Shown piece by piece: positions 36,454-43,823 of a stretch of DNA of 64,000 bases; the first letter of the stretch is position 1, and each line of letters opens with the position of its first letter. This DNA comes from Cyanobacteria bacterium FACHB-63 (lineage in GTDB: Bacteria > Cyanobacteriota > Cyanobacteriia > Leptolyngbyales > Leptolyngbyaceae). The stretch is from contig JACJNX010000064.1 of NCBI GenBank assembly GCA_014695255.1, forward strand, positions 1 through 64,000. Direction: 5' to 3'. The position numbers and the translations under genes are program-made. The notes under the pieces are model-generated. The model did no database searches. It was not told where the DNA came from and saw nothing but the letters and a program-made list of their open reading frames with translations.

Positions 36454-36852
36454 CTAACTAGGCGTTTCCTGTAACAGCGTCGCTACCCGTTCACCAAACT
36501 CCGGATCAACGTTTGCAAGGCTCAAAAGCTGTAGATATTCTTGGCGCGTCAGCCCATTTTTTTCGATGATTGCGATCGCTTCAGCTTCAATGTCTCGCTG
36601 AATTCGTGCCGATTCCGACTCTGTTTCTGCGGCTTGCAGTTCTCCTTCTCGCCGTTCAATGAGCGTCACCACTTCTAAGCATGACTGCACAAATTGATTC
36701 AGCTTCTCAGAGGGGATCGTGTTGGCATCGATGCTTGAGCTTACAGGAGGCGGACTTGAGCTTTCTGCGATCGCCCAACTTGCGCTAGGGTGAGCTAGAG
36801 CGCACATCATCAGAAGTGCGATCGTGAAAACAAGCTTAGAAATTCGAGTCAT
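36454..36852 (-). CDS. Secreted DUF4168-type protein
   Basis: This 132-aa exported protein has a signal peptide ISKLVFTIALLMMCALAHPS with cleavage near SWAIA. The mature part is a helical domain (SEKLNQFVQSCLEVVTLIER, then a charged helix and NGLTRQEYLQLLSLANVDPE) matching DUF4168, a periplasmic family of unknown function. Its ATG overlaps, on the opposite strand, the ATG of the DUF2288 gene within one CATG. Confidence 0.75.
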   Translation of the reverse strand: MTRISKLVFTIALLMMCALAHPSASWAIAESSSPPPVSSSIDANTIPSEKLNQFVQSCLEVVTLIERREGELQAAETESESARIQRDIEAEAIAIIEKNGLTRQEYLQLLSLANVDPEFGERVATLLQETPS

Positions 36853-37147
36853 GTCAGATTTAAAAGCAGAACTGAGAGAATCTTTAGACGAAGCAGAGTG
36901 GGAATGGTTGATTCCTCATGCCGATCGCGATGCCATCATTATGGTCGCGGATTCCCTTGATCTTGTAGATGTTGGCTATGCGATCGCCAACGATCAAATT
37001 AATTCAGTGCAGCAGTGGATTCAAGATTGTTTGATCTACAAGCCGTCGATCGAGCAGAAAACCGTTTGGAACGAAGACCAAACCAAGCGCTTTCAGGCGT
37101 TGATTCTTCAGCCTTATGTCTTGATTCAAGAATTAGCCCCTGCTTAA
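36851..37147 (+). CDS. DUF2288 family protein
   Basis: This 98-aa cytoplasmic protein has the whole conserved DUF2288 pattern: LRESLDEAEWEWLIPHADRD (about 8-27), LDLVDVGYAIANDQ, and the C-terminal FQALILQPYVLIQE. Function unknown. ATG 36851 is preferred over 36824 because family members start with M-S/T-D-L. The start codon shares bases with the divergent DUF4168 start, so the two genes have no separate 5' leaders unless their promoters lie inside each other. Confidence 0.82.
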   Translation: MSDLKAELRESLDEAEWEWLIPHADRDAIIMVADSLDLVDVGYAIANDQINSVQQWIQDCLIYKPSIEQKTVWNEDQTKRFQALILQPYVLIQELAPA

Positions 37148-37737
37148 TTCCCTTTACTGGCGGGTGCAAGACTCGCTCCCGTCCGTCCCGTTGCCACCCA
37201 AAGCAAAGCTCGTCCCCCGTCTCGGACTGCCTTGGAGAGTGCTTCTTCCGACTGATTCGACGGAATTGCGATCGGTCGGATGTTGATCCCACGACTCCCT
37301 AAGACGATTTCGCCGATAATCTGAGCGCGGCGCATATGATAGTCCGAAGTGATCAGATAAACGCTGCGGACATTCTGCTGACGCAAGCGATCGGCGATCG
37401 AGGTAAAGTTTGTCACCGTATCAACCGCTTCATAATCTAAATGCAGCCGTTGCAAGCTCACACCCGTCTTAGTAAAGACGTGCTCTGCATACTCACGCGG
37501 CGCACCTGATGAAATCCAAACCGGAAGATTCGGATGCTGTTTGGCAAATTTGGCGCTAAAAATCTCGCGCTCTTCGGCTCCACCCAGTACCAAAATAGCA
37601 TCCGGTTGCTCAAAATATAGCCTTGCCAATCGCACCCCCATCCACAGCACGATCGGCGTGAGTAGAAGCAGCCAGGGAAACGATCGTCTGCGGCTTTTAC
37701 GGTGATATTGATTTGGCGAAACGGCTCTTAAGCGCAC
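37144..37737 (-). CDS. YdcF/ElyC-family (DUF218) membrane protein
   Basis: From GTG 37737 (AGGGG 7 bp upstream) the product has 197 aa: one membrane helix (SFPWLLLLTPIVLWMGVRLA) and a Rossmann-like DUF218 domain (DAILVLGGAEEREIFSAKFA, VWISSGAP, DYEAVDTVTNF, VYLITSDYHMRRAQII). ElyC and SanA of this family affect envelope assembly in E. coli; the reaction is not settled. The frame stays open to 37932, but that would overlap the TPR gene. Its stop overlaps the end of DUF2288 by 4 bp. Confidence 0.82.
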   Translation of the reverse strand: MRLRAVSPNQYHRKSRRRSFPWLLLLTPIVLWMGVRLARLYFEQPDAILVLGGAEEREIFSAKFAKQHPNLPVWISSGAPREYAEHVFTKTGVSLQRLHLDYEAVDTVTNFTSIADRLRQQNVRSVYLITSDYHMRRAQIIGEIVLGSRGINIRPIAIPSNQSEEALSKAVRDGGRALLWVATGRTGASLAPASKGN

Positions 37738-37786
37738 GATGCCACCCCTGAGAAAACAGATAAATTCACGCCCAACCCTTGAGATA

Positions 37787-38662
37787 CTACTGATTGCGGC
37801 GTTCTTGTTCAGATTGCACCTGAGCGATGACCGCTTGAATTCGCGGTAAGGCAAAAAATCTTTGAGTATCTCCCATGAGTTTATCGCCCCAAAGATTCTC
37901 TTTGAGGAATTTCGGCTCACTATAGCGAACATCTTGCTTCAATGCACTTTCTCCGAGCGTAAGCGCTTCGGTTTGGTTCCCCTTGCGAAAGAGCGCAACG
38001 GCAATTGCTAACTGTGGTTCTGCGGTTTGTTTTGGATCGATCGCCACCGATCGCCGCCAGAGTCTGATGGCTTCGTCGATCTTGCCTTCTTCGTAGCGGA
38101 TTAGCCCAATGTTATTAATAGCAGGCCAAAACTTTTGATCAAGTGAGGTCGCTTTTTCGTAGCTCGCGATCGCGTCTCGATTCTTCTTCAACATTAGATA
38201 AGCATTACCCATGTCGAAATAAGCTCCCGCGACATCGGGCTTGATCTTTAGTCCTTCCTGAATTTGTTTGATCGACTCTTCGTACTGTGCTTTCTGGAAG
38301 TGTGCGGTTCCCAAGGCAAAGAGGATGGCAGAATTTTTGGGATCAAGCGAATTCGCTTTTCTCAGCGCGGGGATCGCATCGTCGGTTCGATTCGTCTCAA
38401 GATACAAGCCGCCTAAAATCGCCCAAGTTTCGGGACGTTTGGGAGCAAGCTGAACTGCCAATCTCGCCCGCGCTAACGCTAACTGATTCTGGTTGAACTG
38501 CGCGAGCTGTGACGCTTCTTGCACTAGCCCCAACCCTTGCTGCTCTAGTTTGTCAAAATCAACTTGGGGTGCGTGGGGAATCAGCGCTTGAGCGGACGCA
38601 GGGCGGGTTGTCAGGAGTCCGAGTATCAGACAAATTGAGAAGAAAGAGAGACGCTTGGGCAC
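37787..38662 (-). CDS. Secreted TPR-repeat protein
   Basis: Exported protein of about 291 aa with signal peptide RLSFFSICLILGLLTTRPAS-AQA. At least five TPR units fill residues 55-245 (PETWAILGGLYLETNRTDDA, AILFALGTAHFQKAQYEESI, GAYFDMGNAYLMLKKNRDAI, PAINNIGLIRYEEGKIDEAI). It probably scaffolds protein complexes in the periplasm or thylakoid lumen. I prefer GTG 38662 with AAAGG upstream; a TTG at 38689 is the alternative. It may be cotranscribed with the DUF218 gene 49 bp downstream. Confidence 0.85.
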   Translation of the reverse strand: MPKRLSFFSICLILGLLTTRPASAQALIPHAPQVDFDKLEQQGLGLVQEASQLAQFNQNQLALARARLAVQLAPKRPETWAILGGLYLETNRTDDAIPALRKANSLDPKNSAILFALGTAHFQKAQYEESIKQIQEGLKIKPDVAGAYFDMGNAYLMLKKNRDAIASYEKATSLDQKFWPAINNIGLIRYEEGKIDEAIRLWRRSVAIDPKQTAEPQLAIAVALFRKGNQTEALTLGESALKQDVRYSEPKFLKENLWGDKLMGDTQRFFALPRIQAVIAQVQSEQERRNQ

Positions 38663-38894
38663 GACAAAGCCTTTGAAAAACGACGGCAAGATATGCAGTA
38701 AGCTTAATCGATCTTGTTAATTTTGGGGATATCGATGAAGAATCGCAAAGCGTTCAGCTTTCGGAATGGTTCAGTAGCTAGATTATTTTGCGAAAGCTAA
38801 AGTTAACTCTATATCTTGAACTTTTCTCAAACTAGCGGTACAGTAAACGCTACCAATAGCGCTTTGCTCAAGTCCACTGTTTGAGGAATCGTCC

Positions 38895-39668
38895 ATGATC
38901 CCATCTATTGCTGTTCCCAACCTCACGAATATGTCTGACTTGCCCGACCATACAGCACCATCTTCCTGGATCGATCCGCTCAACGATGGCAAAAGTCGAA
39001 TCGCGCTGCTGTCACATATGGGCAGTGATTTAGACATTGTGAATGATGCCAGAGCTAGCTTTGATAAGGTGTCGATCGATCTCGATGACAAAGACATCAA
39101 GCTGATTCGCTATCTGATTCAGCATCACCACACCTCACCGTTCCGGGGCGTTGTGTTTAAATTCAAAGTAAAAGCGCCTCTATTTGTCGCACGTCAATGG
39201 TGGAAGCACGTGATCGCCTCAAGCCACAATGATGAGCAAGTGGGTTGGAACGAAAAAAGTTTTCGCTACGTGGCGATCGAGGATTCCGAAGATTTTTACA
39301 TTCCTGCATCATTTCGTCAGCAGTCTAAGAGCAATCGACAAGCGACATTCGGCGAGATTCCCGAAGATCAGAACCAAAAAGCGCTCGACATCTACCGCGC
39401 TCAATGTGAAGCCAGCTACAAGGCTTATAAAGACCTGCTTGAACTTGGAGTCGGTCGCGAGCAAGCGCGAGGCGTTTTGGTTCCAAGCGTCTACACTTCT
39501 TGGGTTTGGACAGTTTCACTGCAAGCAGTACTCCACTTTATCGGGCTGCGAAAAGGCGAAGGCGCACAGCAGGAGATCCACTTCTACGCCGATGCCATTT
39601 CCCAACTGATCCAGCCGATCGTGCCGCAAACGATCGGTGCTTGGGAAGAATTGAACCGATCGTTCTAA
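38895..39668 (+). CDS. thyX: Flavin-dependent thymidylate synthase
   Basis: Makes dTMP from dUMP with FAD and methylenetetrahydrofolate. Length is 257 aa. Family features: HHHTSPFRGVVFKFKVKAPL (about 77-96), ARQWWKH (99-105) and NEKSFRYV (119-126), GVGREQARGVLVPSVYTSW (about 180) and the C-terminal helix before TIGAWEEL. The classical RHRxxSxNExSxR signature is altered: RHR reads KHV, and an insertion HNDEQVGW precedes NEKS. No thyA is in the window, so it is presumably the functional synthase. Confidence 0.92.
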   Translation: MIPSIAVPNLTNMSDLPDHTAPSSWIDPLNDGKSRIALLSHMGSDLDIVNDARASFDKVSIDLDDKDIKLIRYLIQHHHTSPFRGVVFKFKVKAPLFVARQWWKHVIASSHNDEQVGWNEKSFRYVAIEDSEDFYIPASFRQQSKSNRQATFGEIPEDQNQKALDIYRAQCEASYKAYKDLLELGVGREQARGVLVPSVYTSWVWTVSLQAVLHFIGLRKGEGAQQEIHFYADAISQLIQPIVPQTIGAWEELNRSF

Positions 39669-39844
39669 TTTCTCTTCAATGCATCGAGAGAACTTTGCAC
39701 TAAGTTATTGAGTTGCGGAGTTCTCTTTTCTTTTAGAGATTTCAGGGAAATGAATCGCACACGCAGTAATATTTTATGGAATCTCCAAACAGCCGATTCA
39801 CTCATTGAGATGCGACAAGGGACGCACAGAAAGGAAGAGCAATC

Positions 39845-40498
39845 ATGAATATCATCGAACTATTTGAAAAAGGCGGCATCACGATGCTGCCGCTGTTTGT
39901 TCTCTCAATCTTGTCGCTTGGAGCCATTATTGAGCGATCGTGGTTTTGGTTCAACGTTCTTAATAAAGAGAAAGAAGTCGCAGGACGAATTCTGGAAACT
40001 TCGCGGCGCGATTGGGATGCGGCGGTTGAAATTGCGCGACAGTCTTATGATCAACCGATCGGTCGATTTCTTTACGCTCCAATGCGCTTGCAAAATCCCG
40101 ATCCCGAACTTTTCCGTCTCGCACTCGAATCTTCTGCCGATGAAGAAATTGCCTCAATGCGCCGGGGCGATAAGCTGCTGGAAGCTGTCGTCGCTTTGAG
40201 TCCCTTGCTCGGCTTGTTGGGAACTGTTCTGGGTCTAATTTTGTCTCTACGATCGATCCGGATTGGCGACATTGGAACCGCTTCGACCGCAGGCGTAACA
40301 ACCGGGATCGGGGAAGCGTTGATCAGTACCGCAGCCGGACTGATTGTGGCAATTTTTAGTCTCGCGTTTTATCGAGTTTTTCAAGGTCTCGTGTTCAATC
40401 AAGCAAAAATCTTTCGTCGCACGGGCAACGATCTAGAATTGCTGTACCGCCAGAAATGGCAACTGACTCACAATCAGTTCGATCGCAAAGATGGTTAG
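39845..40498 (+). CDS. MotA/TolQ/ExbB proton channel family protein
   Basis: Inner-membrane proton-channel subunit of 217 aa that would pair with the ExbD gene overlapping it. Three membrane segments are visible: about 15-35 ([20 protein letters not shown]), about 110-130 ([20 protein letters not shown]) and about 150-175 ([20 protein letters not shown]). The PLLGLLGTV and ALISTAAGL motifs are the family hallmark. An ExbB-ExbD unit energises outer-membrane uptake through TonB or other proteins. A ribosome site AAGGAAGAGC stands 6 bp from the ATG. Confidence 0.9.
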   Translation: MNIIELFEKGGITMLPLFVLSILSLGAIIERSWFWFNVLNKEKEVAGRILETSRRDWDAAVEIARQSYDQPIGRFLYAPMRLQNPDPELFRLALESSADEEIASMRRGDKLLEAVVALSPLLGLLGTVLGLILSLRSIRIGDIGTASTAGVTTGIGEALISTAAGLIVAIFSLAFYRVFQGLVFNQAKIFRRTGNDLELLYRQKWQLTHNQFDRKDG

Positions 40499-40518
40499 CC
40501 CTCACTCGATTCAGCGCT

Positions 40519-41175
40519 ATGAAAATTAATCTCGACTCTCACACCGATGAAGCTCAGATCCAAATCGTCCCGCTAATCGATGTGATCTTTTGTATTCTGA
40601 CTTTCTTTATCCTGGCTGCACTTCAACTGACTCGTCAGCAGGGCATCGGATTAGACCTGCCACAGTCCCAAACCAGTAGCGTTCTGATGAGTGAAATGCT
40701 CGTCATTGGTCTAGATTCTAATGGACAAACGTATTTATCGAATCAAGGGCAAAGGCAACTAATCGATCGCTCTCAACTCTTACAGCTCGTTCAGGCGTAC
40801 CACCGAGAGCAACCCGAAGGATTATTAGTCCTCGAAGCGGCTCAAACTGCGTTTTATAACGATGTGATTCAGGTGCTGGATGTGATGAGATCGGTCGCCG
40901 CTGATAAAGTTGCGCTTTCGACTGCACCGGGCAATCAGCCGGGACAGCCACAACCCGGACAACCACAAGCGCCCGGAACGATCCCGCAAATTACTCCGGC
41001 TCCAAACCTCATTCCCAGTCCGACTGCTCCAACGAACGTCGCGCCGACCAGCCCGAACCTTGCACCAACCACTCCAACCGCTCCGGCTCAGCCAACGGCT
41101 CCTTTAGCCCCCGAACCTTCTAATATCAATCCACAACCTGCACCAGGGAATGTGTCTCCTCAAGCTCCGCAATAG
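40519..41175 (+). CDS. ExbD/TolR-family protein with proline-rich extension
   Basis: Partner of the preceding ExbB. From ATG 40519 it has 218 aa: the conserved QIQIVPLIDVIFCILTFFIL membrane helix with its essential aspartate (about 13-32), the periplasmic ExbD domain to about 140, then an unusual tail of about 80 residues made of Pro/Gln/Ala/Thr repeats (GQPQPGQPQAPG and similar). ExbD proteins are normally about 140 aa, so the tail is extra and may span the periplasm or bind peptidoglycan. It starts 20 bp after the ExbB stop. Confidence 0.87.
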   Translation: MKINLDSHTDEAQIQIVPLIDVIFCILTFFILAALQLTRQQGIGLDLPQSQTSSVLMSEMLVIGLDSNGQTYLSNQGQRQLIDRSQLLQLVQAYHREQPEGLLVLEAAQTAFYNDVIQVLDVMRSVAADKVALSTAPGNQPGQPQPGQPQAPGTIPQITPAPNLIPSPTAPTNVAPTSPNLAPTTPTAPAQPTAPLAPEPSNINPQPAPGNVSPQAPQ

Positions 41176-41247
41176 GGTCTAACTTAAATCTTAGTTAAGG
41201 AAATGGGTGAGCCAATCGCCCACCCAAAAGATTAGCGGTTGAAAAGC

Positions 41248-42432
41248 CTAACGTCGGATCGGAGTACCGCAGGGATAAGTTGCCACAGGTTGACGATCGA
41301 CTCCTGCGATCGACTTTGTAACCGGATGGGCAGGCTGGAGTTTTGCCGCTTGATAATCTGCTTTCAGCTTCGCCAGCATTGCTTCACGTCGATCGTACAA
41401 TCGCTTCAACGGACGTGGCGCACATTGATTAATCACATACGCCGTCATGATTGGAAGCGCGATCGTGCTGTCGGTGTAGCAGACGATCGTATTTGGCAAT
41501 TCATCGGGATCAACTTTGCCCCAGCTTACCGCTTCATTCGGCGTTGCCCCCGACAATCCACCTGTATCCGGTCGAGCATCGGTGATCTGCACAAAGAAAT
41601 CATGTCCGCGCTCTTCCAAACCCAAGACTTCATGCAATTGAGGCTGGGTTTGCAGCAGGAAATTCTTCGGACTGCCGCCCCCAATAATTAGTGCGGCGCT
41701 CTTACCCTCAATGTTGGGATTACCGGACTCACGCGCAGAATACGCGATCGCCGCCGTCTCATTCACATCGAGCAGCGGATCAATTTGCAGCTTTGAGCCT
41801 TCGAGCGCCATTGCCGCCAAATTCATCCCGATCGAGCTATCTCCCGGCGACGAAGTGTAGACCGGAACTCCACATTCGTAAGCAGTTGCCAACAAAGAAG
41901 AATGGTTCACCCCCAGTTTACGTTCCACTTCATGCACATACTTACCGAGAAGGTAATGAAACTCAGCCGTTCCCATCCGCTTCTGAAACGGTTCCGCCTG
42001 AATAATTTGGCGAATAAACGCATCCGTTCCGAGCAGCACATCGTAATCAAAAATAATGTCATAGATGCGAATGCGTCCTTCGTCGCGCAGTTTCACATCA
42101 TCGACAAACGGATTGCTGGCATACAAATCTAGCCCCAATCCATAGTGCAGATCGTGATAGAGATTTGCACCCGTGCTGATGATCCAATCAATAAAGCCAT
42201 TCCGCATCAAGGGTGCTAACACCGAAGTTCCAAAACCCGCCGGAGTCATCGCTCCTGACAAACTCACACCAACCGTCACCCCTGCTTGCATTACTTCGCG
42301 GCTCAGCAGATGGCACACCTCGCGCAATCGCGCAGAATTGTAAGCGGTAAAATATCCATCGATTAAATCCACCACGCTAATATCATTGGGAATGGGGGCG
42401 GGTGTAATCTTACGACTAAGAAGCTTGGACAT
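41248..42432 (-). CDS. Deoxyhypusine synthase-like protein
   Basis: This 394-aa protein belongs to the deoxyhypusine/homospermidine synthase family of NAD-dependent enzymes that transfer an aminobutyl group from spermidine. Visible are [13 protein letters not shown]-type binding loops ([19 protein letters not shown]), [27 protein letters not shown], and the lysine loop [13 protein letters not shown], corresponding to the catalytic lysine of eukaryotic DHS. Bacteria lack eIF5A, so the acceptor is probably a polyamine or unknown. ATG 42432 has TGGAG upstream; the longer frame to 42639 is unlikely. Convergent with the ExbD gene. Confidence 0.88.
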   Translation of the reverse strand: MSKLLSRKITPAPIPNDISVVDLIDGYFTAYNSARLREVCHLLSREVMQAGVTVGVSLSGAMTPAGFGTSVLAPLMRNGFIDWIISTGANLYHDLHYGLGLDLYASNPFVDDVKLRDEGRIRIYDIIFDYDVLLGTDAFIRQIIQAEPFQKRMGTAEFHYLLGKYVHEVERKLGVNHSSLLATAYECGVPVYTSSPGDSSIGMNLAAMALEGSKLQIDPLLDVNETAAIAYSARESGNPNIEGKSAALIIGGGSPKNFLLQTQPQLHEVLGLEERGHDFFVQITDARPDTGGLSGATPNEAVSWGKVDPDELPNTIVCYTDSTIALPIMTAYVINQCAPRPLKRLYDRREAMLAKLKADYQAAKLQPAHPVTKSIAGVDRQPVATYPCGTPIRR

Positions 42433-42960
42433 TGTGATACTCCAGAAAAGGTCAAACGCATAGAGTGAAGACAGACAAAATGAACCCACTCGGCTGAGAT
42501 TTGCAACGCAGCTATGACCACTGAAAACTTCAGAAGTTATCCAGCACAAAATAGACCGCTTTGCGCCGATCGCACTATTTAAGTTCAAGAATTCCCGTTC
42601 ATAGAGAATCTGACCGATCCAGTTCGTGCGGTAATCCAATTTCTCAAGAGAGAAAGACGATCGACGAACCTAAAGTTACAGATCGGTCAGTTCATACTAG
42701 GAGCTTCACAGCGATCAACCCAAGATAGCGTCGGATCGCACTGTCCTATGCGCTTCAATTTCAGTTCCAGATACCACAGCGGTCGCCAGGGATATCCAGT
42801 TAAAGAAAAACGTTTCAATTCTGCTCTCTTAACCTGCAACTGCTACAGATAGCCTCATCCTAGCACTGTTAAAAAAAACGGCACATTTTTATTAGTAGCT
42901 TCCGCTACAAAGTGAACCCAAATACGCTACAATCTATCGCCCTATTATTCTACTGAAATC
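42433..42960. other. Intergenic region between divergent genes
   Basis: No gene. It holds inverted arms CTGACCGATC (42610-42619) and GATCGGTCAG (42681-42690), possibly regulatory. I checked for a cobalamin riboswitch before the adenosyltransferase gene and saw no B12-box-like sequence. Confidence 0.4.
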
Positions 42961-43572
42961 ATGTCTGACGCTCTCAACGCTGAACAGCACCGCCTGAAAA
43001 TGCAGCGCCGCAAACAAGTCCAGGATCAACGCATTGCCGATCTCACCTGCGAAAAAGGCTTGATCATCGTGAATACCGGAAACGGAAAAGGAAAAACTAC
43101 CGCAGCTTTAGGAATGGTTTTACGCTCCTTGGGTCATGGATACAAAGTCGCGATCGTGCAATTCATCAAAGGCGCATGGGAGCCTGCGGAGAAAGCCGCA
43201 TTCGAGCACTGGGGCGATCAGCTTGAGTTTCATGCGATGGGAGAAGGCTTTACCTGGGAAACCCAAGATCGCGATCGCGATATTCTCAAAGCCACAGAAG
43301 CCTGGGAAAAAGCACTCTCTTACATTCAGAATCCCAATTTTCGATTAGTCTTGCTCGACGAAGTCAATATCGCTTTGAAACTGGGCTATCTCGAAGTAGA
43401 AACCGTTTTAGCAGGACTCGACCAAAAACCAGAAGACTCTCACGTCATTCTCACCGGAAGAGGTGCGCCTGCGGCTCTCATTGAGCGAGCGGATCTCGTT
43501 ACCGAAATGACGATCGTAAAGCATCCTTTCCGCGAGCAAGGGATCAAAGCTCAACCAGGGATTGAGTTCTAA
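42961..43572 (+). CDS. cobO: Cob(I)yrinic acid a,c-diamide adenosyltransferase
   Basis: Cytoplasmic P-loop enzyme of 203 aa that attaches the adenosyl group to reduced corrinoid in cobalamin synthesis or salvage (CobO/BtuR/CobA family). Motifs: Walker A NTGNGKGKTTAALGM (about 38-52), VAIVQFIKGAWEPAEK, FRLVLLDEVNIALKLGYL (Walker B region) and VILTGRGAP. N-terminal polar helix and C-terminal lid (HPFREQGIKAQPGIEF) are complete. It stands as a single gene with a terminator after it. Confidence 0.94.
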   Translation: MSDALNAEQHRLKMQRRKQVQDQRIADLTCEKGLIIVNTGNGKGKTTAALGMVLRSLGHGYKVAIVQFIKGAWEPAEKAAFEHWGDQLEFHAMGEGFTWETQDRDRDILKATEAWEKALSYIQNPNFRLVLLDEVNIALKLGYLEVETVLAGLDQKPEDSHVILTGRGAPAALIERADLVTEMTIVKHPFREQGIKAQPGIEF

Positions 43573-43625
43573 TTGCATCGTTCTGGGTGAAACCAGGCAA
43601 TCCGGAGCTTCACGGAGGGGTGATC

Positions 43626-43652
43626 GCTCACTCTTTCAGAGTGAGCTATTTT
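43626..43652 (+). terminator. Terminator of cobO
   Basis: Perfect 9-bp stem GCTCACTCT/AGAGTGAGC with a 3-base loop, followed by TATTTTC. Confidence 0.75.
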
Positions 43653-43823
43653 CAGTATTCACTCTGAAGAAATATCAAATGAATCTGTATAAATTTTTCT
43701 AAGTGTTGTTCGCTCTGTTGGTTCGGCTGAATTGAGAATTTCCTAGAAAAGCGCTTCTTGACCTCTTACATCAGGGAACACTACGTCAAAAGTCGGTAGC
43801 AATTCAGCCTAAATCAGCACACT

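Noticed and set aside
42640-42960. Possible cobalamin riboswitch before the corrinoid adenosyltransferase gene
   Set aside because: No B12 box or characteristic stem set found by eye.
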